Source: Paenibacillus urinalis (lineage in GTDB: Bacteria; Bacillota; Bacilli; Paenibacillales; Paenibacillaceae). Taken from it: 64,000 nucleotides of DNA. Where the stretch lies: positions 3,477,501 to 3,541,500 of the forward strand of contig NZ_CP118108.1 in the NCBI RefSeq assembly GCF_028747985.1. Reading direction: 5' to 3'. Numbering within the stretch: position 1 is the stretch's first letter; the number at the start of each line of letters is the position of its first letter. Shown one piece after another: positions 37,901 through 46,146 of this stretch. The notes under the pieces are model-generated. The model did no database searches, was not told the origin of the DNA, and worked only from the letters and a program-made list of their open reading frames with translations. Both the position numbers and the translations under genes were made by a program.

Positions 37901-38377
37901 TTTACCTTCATAACCATAATTAGTTGAATTGACGTATTCAATATTTTCTAATGCCAGTTCTTTAACATGTTCAACTTTGTATGGGTTGCCTTGAATATCG
38001 ATTAATGAATTTGGTGCATAATTCTTAGTATTGATTTTGTCAGTAACAAAATTCTCAGCTTTAGGCCATGCCTTATCCCCAGATCCAACTGTAGAAGTCT
38101 CCACTCTATCTGCACCTTCATTTCTAACTGCAGACCATTTTTCATCATCACCTTGAGTCCAAGTTGTTGCTGGGTTAGGCTCACTAAAACCAATTACTTT
38201 AACTTTCAAGGTTTGTTTTCTGAAAGATGGGATACTGCCATTGTCAGGAGTTAAAGTAGCCTCTTTTTCATCAATAGGAGGGTACCCATTTTCCCACAAA
38301 CCCAATGCTTGGTTTTGACTCAAAAACGTAATCAGAACAATGAAGAAGAATGCAATTGACAGCAAATATTTTTTCAT
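34940..38377 (-). CDS. Large secreted multi-domain protein with Ig-like domain
   Basis: A 1145-residue exported protein. The N-terminal MKKYLLSIAFFFIVLITFLS is a signal peptide (cleavage likely after about QNQALG). Residues about 223-316 form a bacterial Ig-like (BIG2) domain with WSSDNKGVATVDAAGRVTAV. A Pro/Glu linker (DPDEEPEQPGG) follows, then about 800 residues of beta-rich, Asn/Tyr-rich sequence with no recognised family; there is no sortase signal or C-terminal anchor. The first about 230 residues are distinctly AT-rich compared with the rest. It follows the SLH gene by 25 bp and is the last gene of the train. Best guess: surface adhesin or cargo of the Tad-like machine; not proven. Confidence 0.75.
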   Translation of the reverse strand: MKKYLLSIAFFFIVLITFLSQNQALGLWENGYPPIDEKEATLTPDNGSIPSFRKQTLKVKVIGFSEPNPATTWTQGDDEKWSAVRNEGADRVETSTVGSGDKAWPKAENFVTDKINTKNYAPNSLIDIQGNPYKVEHVKELALENIEYVNSTNYGYEGKPQWERGSLFAVIKTKTGKISLDSDLYTHAERRVYGQRPDKDNKYQVKYETPLRIEYTGFIKEIKELKVEEDMSMSVDEKKPLYAKVKTTQYDGSESSWVDVSYRDSVKWSSDNKGVATVDAAGRVTAVSEGSARITAIWDSEEGPYHLYDYATVTVGGDPDEEPEQPGGEAACTPKINPPSQSSSPTTTFMDPGAQGHILADDAANGLHFDATIGIPTSEHLYTNAWAYHYLYQHTFGQQKGTITYDCNAEITYVLKWEEAQDPVPDEDGNMVEVPPEPKSVSETVNYQFSFERDYSYWTVNNLEVYGIEQATMSNYALPGKTVTLRPNGYTAPSVQLDKSENVEEHVIPKNSGAISFTPDEVDGGDSKPSPPDDTSILLGMAEAQTGPPEVKNDSLDFTWKGTTTTVMDGGTVIQNGPSPTKIPQAPKIRSYKDSGETILYENQLLISQSLLNEADNPSSGTINYTLIQPAVGGGATRSYPINPINEVTVHTSVVNFSLVSDDQAHNQKTIPNMKRSALILERPFKVRIPTEGQHTSYPGYGNRDYAKYYRIKQVKFPFDVFSHDQSQFYPQDTWINVPVAQLDTTFYLPVWVDEGEYQVEFRNIAENAPSNYNAQNEQDANLDLIHHIASDEVSVEVIGRLYDFRITDIADYSWENVFRTTEGSSAPTGVSYWVGTLGIDGDPRGIDERFTTPIRPGSHPAEGYKNVAMKTGYHFKFDFKTKGNMFGTEDGIRITPTFYFVTKDGRTRVLVDLYYHTKEQNFVRIGSEEDQVQRYVILNERLRNVPEGQLQDTARYKYHHDESLHTGMITESAYQSYYQTVFTKMKTPVGGWDLLMIPEQLRTFIGPKTNIPVTASSDTLRANASIQQWYGEYSLPAEPYVVRQGTNISEYARTNRGIDEKSPIFLKNGYIIVNFNLESIQEGKVNAPHLQYIHAPLMNQWKMEGYQNRVFDAYGHAFSLLDGDVVFYHADQSSRDDFSPQVPH

Positions 38378-38402
38378 CTTACATCCCCATTGTTAAATAT
38401 TT

Positions 38403-39608
38403 TTATTTATTAATTACTCTAAGGTAGGTACCATTTTCCATAGTTACATCAATTAAAGTATCCTTAGTTATGTAGCGCACAACCCATAAAGTGACCCCAT
38501 GCCTATGATTGGAGAAGTACTTAGCTGTTTCATTATTAGGTAATGTTTCGTAACCATATTTTTCTGGTAATTCACTATATATAGTTTCTCCTCGTAGCAA
38601 TTTCGCTCCCGAATTACTGTAATGACTTGAGCTGAAGTTGCTTGACTTAGGATAAATTGTTATCTGCATATACACCGGATAAATTCCTTTTTGTTGTGTG
38701 AGAAATAATTTGTTTCTCTCAGATACAAAAACATCTGAATAAATACTCTGTTTATTGTTCCAATCTTGTGTATTTACTGCTATTGCCCTATGAAAAACTA
38801 AGCTTCCTGCTCCATTTTTAAAAGTAAATGTTTTACCCGATGCATCAGCGAACGTTTCGTTACCGAAGGTAAACGGAGTTACTAACTCCAAATTCGATTT
38901 CTCCGTACCTACGGCGCGCAGCTCTGTTAAATCGGCGAATGAATTTGCTGATTTGCTAAGCACGTTCTCCAATCGAAGGACAATGGCAGAGACCTCCGCC
39001 CTGGTTGTCGTCTGGGTAAGTCCAAAGGATCCATCTGTGTAACCTTTCATTAGGGCTGTCCCCATCACAATCGCAATAGATGGAGCCTTCGTCTGACTGA
39101 TCTTACCTTGGAAGTACTCTTTAACTGGAAGAACTGTAGTCTTGGTATCTGACCAAGCCTGCTTGTACTCGGCATCATTTGCTGCAAGTCCAGAGCTCAG
39201 CCATTTGGCCATCTCTTCTCTGGTCAATGCCTTTCCAGGTTGAAATCCGTTAGGATAGTCAGTCGCCTTGATGAAACCCATACCTGCTGCTGCATTTACC
39301 GCAGATTCTGCCCAGTGTCCTTTCATATCTGAAAAGTCATCAGTACTCTGAACCGTTTCATAGTCAGCCACTCTAGCAATCAGGGCTGCGAACTCAGCAC
39401 GAGTTATATTGGCTTTAGGACGAAAAGTTCCATCAGAATAGCCTTTGAAATATCCTTTCTCGACTGCACTATAAATGGATTGATTGGCCCAATGAGTAGA
39501 AGGAACATCTCTAAACTTACTGTTAGCTGCACTGACTGGCAGTGAGCTTCCTAGTATATTAGCGGATAGAAGGGCTCCCGCTAATACTAAGCTCATCTGT
39601 TTTTTCAT
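38403..39608 (-). CDS. S-layer-homology (SLH) protein
   Basis: A 401-residue exported protein: signal peptide (about 1-28, ending VSAA), then three SLH modules at about 30-75 (FRDVPSTHWANQSIYSAVEK... ITRAEF), 92-135 (FSDMKGHWAESAVNAAAGMG... LTREEM) and 165-212 (KGYTDGSFG... TTRAEV), which bind pyruvylated cell-wall polymer. The C-terminal about 155 residues have no known domain, are AT-rich and Ser/Asn/Tyr-rich, and should be the exposed functional part. AGGAGTGATAGG lies before the ATG. The 131-bp gap to the preceding gene has no terminator that I could see. Confidence 0.9.
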   Translation of the reverse strand: MKKQMSLVLAGALLSANILGSSLPVSAANSKFRDVPSTHWANQSIYSAVEKGYFKGYSDGTFRPKANITRAEFAALIARVADYETVQSTDDFSDMKGHWAESAVNAAAGMGFIKATDYPNGFQPGKALTREEMAKWLSSGLAANDAEYKQAWSDTKTTVLPVKEYFQGKISQTKAPSIAIVMGTALMKGYTDGSFGLTQTTTRAEVSAIVLRLENVLSKSANSFADLTELRAVGTEKSNLELVTPFTFGNETFADASGKTFTFKNGAGSLVFHRAIAVNTQDWNNKQSIYSDVFVSERNKLFLTQQKGIYPVYMQITIYPKSSNFSSSHYSNSGAKLLRGETIYSELPEKYGYETLPNNETAKYFSNHRHGVTLWVVRYITKDTLIDVTMENGTYLRVINK

Positions 39609-39739
39609 TTTCCTATCACTCCTGTTATGTATAGTTGTTATCTTGCTCCGGCTGTCTACGAATTAATTAGCTATAGTTCTAGTATTTTATCGGAAAATCA
39701 CTATACATATTTTATAAAAAAATCCATTTTTCTACTTGT

Positions 39740-40732
39740 CTACCGACGTGCATTATTCATGCATCCATGTTCAAAATAACCCGCAGCTGCCGCTTCCTTA
39801 GACGTTGTAAATCGCTCCATCGGTACAAATTCAAGATTACAGGTGCTTGGATAATAGTATTTAATCCCTGTCTCTGCATCAATTCCACCTACAATTGGAG
39901 TCGTCTTCACGAGCCTGCCTCCCGAAAATGCATAATTATTGTAATATCCGGATCCAACCGGAATTCCTTGGATGAACGCCATCACTCCCACATCATCAAT
40001 GGTGTTGTACCATTCCTCCTGTGGAATAACTGGAAGAGTAAATTGATAAGCATAGCCATTACGCAGAGCTTTTTCATTATGATTATGAATGGCGTACGCG
40101 AGATCATCCTGAATCTCACTGACAATTGTTTGTCTTCTTACTTGATCAAAGGCATCAGCATCTTGTAGGAGTGGGATACGGGTGAGAGATCGTATTTCAT
40201 CCAGATACCCTTCCACCCATTGACCCGTGCTGTGCTCATATGCATATACATAATCATCTAATGTAAATCGAACCGTATTCCCCAGATCATCCGCATAGAT
40301 GTACATTTTTTTCTCAGTCCATAGATGCTCTTCTGCATTCCAGCCTTCCTCATTCGTATAGGGAGCACTCTGATAGATGTAATAGCCGTCATAATCAATG
40401 ACCAGAAGTGCAGGCAAATATGTCATGAAAACATTTTGTGCTGATCGATCTTCATCCAATCCAAAATTGAGGGAGATCGTATGCATAAAAGTGTCTAGCA
40501 GAAGCTCCTTGTCTACTCTTGTAAATTTGGATGAGGCATAGCTTGTTTCGAGCAGAGGATCTTCATTCAAATTCATCACACTGCTTGCGTCCTGAACCGC
40601 TGTCTGAACAGCCTGCGTATATTGCTGCTCCAGCCATACAGCCTCGGCTTCATCCTTTAGGTCCATACTATAGAACCAGAATGCAGGAAAGAAGATGAGG
40701 ACGAAGAGGATGGCATAATCAGTAATCCTCAT
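39740..40732 (-). CDS. Membrane-anchored protein of the Tad-like cluster (minor pilin candidate)
   Basis: 330 residues with one N-terminal hydrophobic helix (about 5-21, ILFVLIFFPAFWFYS) and a long extracytoplasmic domain rich in Tyr, Asp and Asn; two Cys lie near the C-terminus. The helix followed by an amphipathic acidic helix recalls TadE/F-type or other minor pilins, but no family motif is seen. ATG 40732 overlaps the end of the preceding gene by 14 bases, with GGAGGG 10 bases upstream. Function unknown; the position supports a tip or assembly role. Confidence 0.65.
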   Translation of the reverse strand: MRITDYAILFVLIFFPAFWFYSMDLKDEAEAVWLEQQYTQAVQTAVQDASSVMNLNEDPLLETSYASSKFTRVDKELLLDTFMHTISLNFGLDEDRSAQNVFMTYLPALLVIDYDGYYIYQSAPYTNEEGWNAEEHLWTEKKMYIYADDLGNTVRFTLDDYVYAYEHSTGQWVEGYLDEIRSLTRIPLLQDADAFDQVRRQTIVSEIQDDLAYAIHNHNEKALRNGYAYQFTLPVIPQEEWYNTIDDVGVMAFIQGIPVGSGYYNNYAFSGGRLVKTTPIVGGIDAETGIKYYYPSTCNLEFVPMERFTTSKEAAAAGYFEHGCMNNARR

Positions 40733-41270
40733 TAATGACCATCCCTCCGTAGTTCACATGAATCGAGCTTCCATTTCCCTGACCGAGCAGCAACCATTCC
40801 TTGAATAGATCAGCTGGTGTTCTGTTGGTATTCATACAAGTTACACGAAAAAAATCTCCTGCTGTAAGCTTGTATACTCGGGCTTGCTCATCTCTGGACA
40901 TTTCATTATCCGGAAACAAAACCTCCATGATCTGTTCATCGTAATAACCATCTAGCACTGCTTCGAACTTTCCAGTAAACGTCGCTTGATTCATCGGGTC
41001 TGTATATTCAGGAACATAGTTTTTGTGCATATGCTCAAGCTTAACGTCAAACGTGTTTCCGGTAAGTGCCAATTCTTCTTGAAACTGCTCGTACATTGTC
41101 GGTGTAATATACCCTTTCGTCCGCACCGCATCTACAAATTTAGTCACTGTGTTATATGTCGTCAGCCGGGATAGATCATCCTGTCTTCCAGCAGCTTCAA
41201 CTGCCGGGTACACATAAAGGAGCAGGACAGCAAGCAGAGCTGCAAGTATTTTGGACACACTGTTGATCAC
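40719..41270 (-). CDS. Small exported protein of the Tad-like cluster
   Basis: 183 residues: N-terminal hydrophobic segment (about 7-22, ILAALLAVLLLYVYPA) that may be a signal peptide or anchor, then a mainly helical acidic domain. Starts at GTG 41270, overlapping the upstream gene by 4 bases. No family recognised. It is likely a pilus-associated component judged only by its tight coupling with its neighbours. Confidence 0.6.
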   Translation of the reverse strand: MINSVSKILAALLAVLLLYVYPAVEAAGRQDDLSRLTTYNTVTKFVDAVRTKGYITPTMYEQFQEELALTGNTFDVKLEHMHKNYVPEYTDPMNQATFTGKFEAVLDGYYDEQIMEVLFPDNEMSRDEQARVYKLTAGDFFRVTCMNTNRTPADLFKEWLLLGQGNGSSIHVNYGGMVINEDY

Positions 41271-41617
41271 GAGGCATCTGCCGCCTTTCGATAATGAATT
41301 TGCTCGAGCTTACCAACTGTTCCTCTTATATATTCCACGCTGTATTGATCTCCGGCATTAAGATCAAGGTTGTCAGCCGGGATCTTCCCGTCAACATATA
41401 TGACAATGTCCTCCTGTGGAAACTGTACTACACTGCGCACATAAGCACCGCTGACCGTGGGCCTTACTGCTTCTCCAAGGATGGTCTGTATACGACCATC
41501 CTGTCCTGACTGATGGATATGTCTTGCTGATGCTGTAGTTTCCATCGAAGATATTAGAGATACAGCTAATAAACATGCGCCAACCCAGGTCGTAACAGCT
41601 ACAGCGATAAGCAGCAT
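41267..41617 (-). CDS. Small membrane-anchored protein of the Tad-like cluster
   Basis: 116 residues: one N-terminal transmembrane helix (about 2-22) and an exported beta-rich domain (VQFPQEDIVIYVDGKIP). No upstream in-frame start is available, but the ribosome site of ATG 41617 is poor. Overlaps the next gene by 4 bases. No family recognised; pseudopilin-like topology. Confidence 0.55.
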   Translation of the reverse strand: MLLIAVAVTTWVGACLLAVSLISSMETTASARHIHQSGQDGRIQTILGEAVRPTVSGAYVRSVVQFPQEDIVIYVDGKIPADNLDLNAGDQYSVEYIRGTVGKLEQIHYRKAADAS

Positions 41618-41685
41618 GGATCTAGTGTGTTCTCCCAGATCACAACCCCTTCTCTCTTTCCATAATTAAGCAATTCCCTAGCTGC

Positions 41686-42171
41686 TTAGGACTGTACAAA
41701 TAGTAAACCTCTCACGACATTAGAGTTGTCCTTAACCACAGTAGCTTTGAATCTACCGCTAGGATTTACATATTCGTTCAGACGCTCATTCAATGTATCG
41801 TTCAGCACTCCACTGGTACCGCCCTCCGGATTAACGACTTCCCCATATCCATTATTCGTGGCGGAGCTGGTATTCAACGGGTATCCGTACCACTGACCTT
41901 CTGGATTCTTGCCTGTTCTGATATAGATCCCAAACTGATCTTTACCTGCAAATTTACGAAGTGCATTCGTCACTTGGGATCCGCTGATTGTGGTTCCGTC
42001 ATACACGGTAAAAGCAGCCTGTGACAGCTCGGTCTGAATGTCGGCAAAATTGTTCTGTGCAGTCTTTGTAGCTTCCTGAGCTGAAATAAACAGAATAACG
42101 ACGATCGTGATTAGTGCAATAGTAAGAAAAATACCTGCAGCTACTTTAAGAGCAGATGATGCATTTTGCAT
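41686..42171 (-). CDS. Pilin-like protein
   Basis: 161 residues. ATG 42171 (GGAGGTATAACC upstream) begins MQNASSALKVAAGIFLTIAL, a short polar leader, one long hydrophobic helix (about 10-31), then a polar domain with an amphipathic helix (ATKTAQNNFADIQTEL) and a C-terminal beta region. This layout is that of a type IV pilin-like protein. However, the usual G-x4-E prepilin peptidase site is missing: there is no Gly before the helix and no Glu at +5. It sits between the platform gene and three small anchored proteins, where Tad clusters keep pilins. The longer frame to 42246 has no ribosome site. Confidence 0.65.
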   Translation of the reverse strand: MQNASSALKVAAGIFLTIALITIVVILFISAQEATKTAQNNFADIQTELSQAAFTVYDGTTISGSQVTNALRKFAGKDQFGIYIRTGKNPEGQWYGYPLNTSSATNNGYGEVVNPEGGTSGVLNDTLNERLNEYVNPSGRFKATVVKDNSNVVRGLLFVQS

Positions 42172-42257
42172 GGTTATACCTCCGATATAATTTTGATTTA
42201 TAGGAATCATTTCATAACTCATTTGTAAGATGATGATTGAATTCATTAGACTTTAGC

Positions 42258-44333
42258 TCAAAGCCTCTGTATTTGCTCATAGTAAATATTCATTTGTGTG
42301 AAGCTCACCGTAATTAGCGGAATGACTAGATACAGGAAAATTAGCGAGTACATCGGCATGAAACCGATCATTTTTCCCCATTCCGCTTTCTTGTCAATCA
42401 TTTGGGCATACTCCTGCCTTCGCTGTTCGAAATAAAACGACATCTGCCCTTCCAGATCATCAAAGGCTTCCTTGATCGTAATTGCCCCAAGAGACAACAT
42501 AAGCTTATCTATCATTCTTTGAAATTCAGGCAAAGTCACTTCTTCTTTAAGGAGCTCCAGTGCTGCTTCTGGTCCCTGCTCGAAATGAAGCAGACATTTT
42601 TGAAGCGGTGTTTTGAAAATGACAGCAAAACGGTTCAGCCACTCCAAAATTTCCTCAACTGACATTCGGTCCATTTCTCTTAATATAGAAATCACCGTCT
42701 GATATTGATAAATTTCATGCTTCATATCCATACTTCGTACTTTACGCTGCATGTATAGCAGCAATAAGGGTAGTTGAAAGCCTACATACCCGATTCCGAA
42801 GCAGAGAGCCAGCTCCCACCACTTAAGAAATTCATCATTCCAAGCTTGGAGCTTGTCCATAATTCGAGATACGGATGCAAGCACTGTTTCTCGATCCTGC
42901 GACTTCTCAGATACCGCAAGGAGTAATCGTTCAACTTCTTCATAAGAGCTGTGAGCATTCATATTCAGATCACGCATTACCTTCTCATCCAGCTCACTCC
43001 ATGCAAGTGCTTCCTCGAGCTCATCATCAGGCAGCTTTCCAAAGATTGTTGTCTGGGTTACCGGCTTGGTCAGAATGTGCTGCTTCTCAACATGATGCAA
43101 GTACAGCACACTGCCAAATGCGACGAAAAAGCAAATACTGGCACATAGAAGCCGTCTTACCACAAACCACTCCACTTTCAAATGCGTATTCGTATCACGG
43201 AGCAGCTTGACCATCGAATGATATTGTTTGGTACCTGACTGGGGCACAAAGCTTGAAACGAACGGTTGAATCCATTTCCAGCGATAAATCTGTTTTTCGA
43301 GGATTCTTTTTTGCTGAGTGACCCGAAAAGTTGTCTCCTGATTACGTTGAAGCTGCTGAAGCATAAGATAACAACCAATGATGATGACGTAGATGGATAA
43401 TAGAATGATGAAACCCATCTTGCTGTCATAAAATTCATTCATGGTCGGAAAGCTGCTTCTGGCCCAGTTCTCGATTGGCTTCGTAAAGAAGACCGGAATG
43501 AGACTGATCAAATTAAGTCCTTTTAACAGATAATCAAGCTTGTCCAGCCGTAGTATTTCAAGATGGATCTCTTGAGTCAGGCTGCTGATCCCTGTTAAAT
43601 ACATAGAGCTCTGATCCGCATGCTGATCACCAAATTCCATGACCATATAGGAGATTCCGGCAAAGGCTTTCAGGAAGCGATTGGGAGCTGTCTCATAATA
43701 TCGCTCAAGTGCTTCATCCGGATTAACAGAGGTTAAAGCCGCATAGATATGCATTGCATGCCGGGCAGCCTCCCCATGAGCGAACTCTGCAGCTTCGTAC
43801 AGCGCTTCCTCCACCATGCCGTGCTGATGGTACCTGTGACGTACATCGGCGAACAATTCAATCATTTCAGACAATAGCTTCCTCTCTTGCCTTGCTACCG
43901 TCATATCCAGGAACAGACTGTTAATGATAACGCCAACAAGGCAGGACAATACAAGGAAGCTGAGCCCTGGCTGTAGGGAGAAGAGAATGCCTCCTGCGGT
44001 GAGAAAAGAAATCCATATGGACCATGTAAGCTTCATCGTTTGACATCGGAGCAGATACTCGCTCATCCCCTGCTGATAGCTTAATTTCTTCCTCACTAGC
44101 AAGATGTACCCCGACAGCACAGGAATCTTGATTCCTACCAAATAAGATCTAGTAAAAAAAACATTAAAGAATGCCGCTAGCTGCGTAGATGTACTTGTTG
44201 TATTGGAATTGTATGGAATCGCTCCTACTCGCTGCTCTTGCTGACGCTTGGCGCGAGATATCAAACCGATCACAACTATAAAAGCGGCCAGAGAGATAAA
44301 CAAGAGAATCAGCAGCCATTCTTTAAGAGACAT
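42258..44333 (-). CDS. TadB/TadC-like platform protein, two halves in one chain
   Basis: 691 residues, polytopic. The first half (about 1-330) has TM segments near 5-25, 100-150 and 275-330 around a helical cytoplasmic domain (RQERKLLSEMIELFADVRHR... EEALYEAAEFAHGEAARHAM). The second half repeats the plan: TMs near 385-400, 515-540 and 655-680 around MSVEEILEWLNRFAVIFKTP... IDKLMLSLGAITIKEAFDDL. Each helical core resembles a GspF/T2SSF domain, so this looks like TadB and TadC joined. ATG 44333 (GAGGTGAAGC upstream) overlaps the ATPase gene by 11 bases. The fusion is inferred from topology; no strict motif proves it. Confidence 0.7.
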   Translation of the reverse strand: MSLKEWLLILLFISLAAFIVVIGLISRAKRQQEQRVGAIPYNSNTTSTSTQLAAFFNVFFTRSYLVGIKIPVLSGYILLVRKKLSYQQGMSEYLLRCQTMKLTWSIWISFLTAGGILFSLQPGLSFLVLSCLVGVIINSLFLDMTVARQERKLLSEMIELFADVRHRYHQHGMVEEALYEAAEFAHGEAARHAMHIYAALTSVNPDEALERYYETAPNRFLKAFAGISYMVMEFGDQHADQSSMYLTGISSLTQEIHLEILRLDKLDYLLKGLNLISLIPVFFTKPIENWARSSFPTMNEFYDSKMGFIILLSIYVIIIGCYLMLQQLQRNQETTFRVTQQKRILEKQIYRWKWIQPFVSSFVPQSGTKQYHSMVKLLRDTNTHLKVEWFVVRRLLCASICFFVAFGSVLYLHHVEKQHILTKPVTQTTIFGKLPDDELEEALAWSELDEKVMRDLNMNAHSSYEEVERLLLAVSEKSQDRETVLASVSRIMDKLQAWNDEFLKWWELALCFGIGYVGFQLPLLLLYMQRKVRSMDMKHEIYQYQTVISILREMDRMSVEEILEWLNRFAVIFKTPLQKCLLHFEQGPEAALELLKEEVTLPEFQRMIDKLMLSLGAITIKEAFDDLEGQMSFYFEQRRQEYAQMIDKKAEWGKMIGFMPMYSLIFLYLVIPLITVSFTQMNIYYEQIQRL

Positions 44334-46146
44334 GAGCTTCACCTCGGTGTGACAAAAGCCAGCGTTCAAACGATTCGGCATCTTCCTTGTTCATGTGTGA
44401 TAGCATATCTGCTCTGTTGGCCTCAGATATAGCGGATGTTATGATGTATCTCCCTGCTCTATACTCAACAATATTCCTGTATGTAAAAGCGGGATGCCCT
44501 GATCGCAAATGGCCGGGAACCAGCACACATTCTGTGATCCGTTCGATATATCTTCTGCCGTCTGCGTCCTTTCTTAGATGAATATCAAAATTGATAACAC
44601 TTGCTACCTGCTCCTCGGCTATGGATTCCTGGCTGAACATTCCGGCCTTTAAGAGCGAATTTCTTAAGGAGAAGATAAGATCCGGAAATGTTTTGGAATG
44701 ATGCGTAAAGACCGTAAACAGGCTGGCAACCTGCGACATTTGTATCATCCATGCGGCTACCTCATCGCTTGCCACTTCACCGAGAATATTGACCGTTCCA
44801 TCGGTCTTCTTCTGTAGATCAAGACCTTCTTGTCCTGAGATATGATCTGTTTCCCGGAATGTTAATATGTTACGCCTGCTGTATAGCTTCCTTAAATGCA
44901 ATTCAAAGGCCATTTCCTGTACACGAAGCGTATGATAAGGGTAGATATGCTTAATCATCGCCATTAGTAGTGTTGTTTTACCTGAACCCTGTGCTCCCGT
45001 AACGGCGGTTATACGGCTGCCTTTCATGAGATACTCAATGAATTCAATGACCGGCTCTGCATTCTCACCAACAATTAATTTAGATAAAGCTGTATTCTGA
45101 AGATCAAACTTACGAACAAAGAATGCCCAGGACTCAGAGAACGGAGGTCGGACCACGACCACCCTTGAGCCGTCCTTCATCTCGTTTACTTTGTAGCCTT
45201 TTGATTCTGACAACTGTCCGGGATGATTATATTTATAAATATTTTGGCAGACTCTTCTCAGCTCCCGCTCTGATCCAAAAGACAAAAAGGACAAATGAAT
45301 GGACTTGCCTTTGTAAAATATCCAGATACTCTCTATGGATTTCGAAGGAATATCATCTTTTATATCCGTTGTTATAGGAATATTTCTGCTAAATCCATCA
45401 CGGGGAAACGAAGACAAATCTGTACCCAGCATCCCGCTCACACCCCCACTGACTCCATCAATTCGCTGGTCACGAATTTCGTCAACGATAGAAAATCCCT
45501 TGTACTGCTGATAAATCCGTTGAACGACAATGTTCAGCTTATCGGTAAAATGGAGCTCTCTATACTCACAAGCGAAGATGTGTCTTATATCCTCCTCTGT
45601 TATCGCGTAATAGCCTGCAGCCTCCTCTTGATCCCATCTCAGTTCAGCTAAATCATAGGTATCAATCAGGCTAGAAAGCGCCTCGGTTCCATATTGCTGT
45701 TTATACAAATAAAAGACGATTTCAAACTGATCCTGAACCGTTAAGTTTAGGGTGTGGTCAAACGGAATTGCTTCGTTAATGCTCTTCTCGTTTAGCCCAT
45801 AGCTGTGAAGTAATAGATCCTTGATTATATTTTTAACAAATGACTTATCACTGACACTTCCCGAGATACAATCCTTAAGTGCGCGTCTCATTTCAGCCCG
45901 TTGATTTAATTTTCGTTTGTATTCCTCTTCATGTAATCCTGCATCTGCAAGCTGGCTATGACTGAGTTCGTGCAGCGACTGCTTAATATACTCTGTCAAA
46001 TTCTCAATCGTACGGGGTTCATGATGAGCTCCTAAGGATATTCCAGAATAGGCTTTGGCCCTCGCTCTGATTCGTAAGATGATCAATATCATACAGATGC
46101 AAACCAGGCAGATGAGAAGAGCATTCATTGCAGCCTCTCCCCGCAT
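44323..46146 (-). CDS. TadA/CpaF-like secretion ATPase with N-terminal membrane helix
   Basis: 607 residues. Powers pilus assembly or secretion. The C-terminal half is a type II/IV secretion ATPase: AVTGAQGSGKTTLLMAMI (Walker A, near residue 385), the Asp-box-like LRVQEMAFEL, ILGEVASDEVAAWM (Walker B region with Glu), and TVFTHHSKTFPDL in place of the usual His-box. The N-terminus differs from classical TadA in having a transmembrane helix (NALLICLVCICMILIILRI). Two starts have good ribosome sites: ATG 46146, directly after the previous stop, and ATG 46128. Confidence 0.85.
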   Translation of the reverse strand: MRGEAAMNALLICLVCICMILIILRIRARAKAYSGISLGAHHEPRTIENLTEYIKQSLHELSHSQLADAGLHEEEYKRKLNQRAEMRRALKDCISGSVSDKSFVKNIIKDLLLHSYGLNEKSINEAIPFDHTLNLTVQDQFEIVFYLYKQQYGTEALSSLIDTYDLAELRWDQEEAAGYYAITEEDIRHIFACEYRELHFTDKLNIVVQRIYQQYKGFSIVDEIRDQRIDGVSGGVSGMLGTDLSSFPRDGFSRNIPITTDIKDDIPSKSIESIWIFYKGKSIHLSFLSFGSERELRRVCQNIYKYNHPGQLSESKGYKVNEMKDGSRVVVVRPPFSESWAFFVRKFDLQNTALSKLIVGENAEPVIEFIEYLMKGSRITAVTGAQGSGKTTLLMAMIKHIYPYHTLRVQEMAFELHLRKLYSRRNILTFRETDHISGQEGLDLQKKTDGTVNILGEVASDEVAAWMIQMSQVASLFTVFTHHSKTFPDLIFSLRNSLLKAGMFSQESIAEEQVASVINFDIHLRKDADGRRYIERITECVLVPGHLRSGHPAFTYRNIVEYRAGRYIITSAISEANRADMLSHMNKEDAESFERWLLSHRGEAHVS

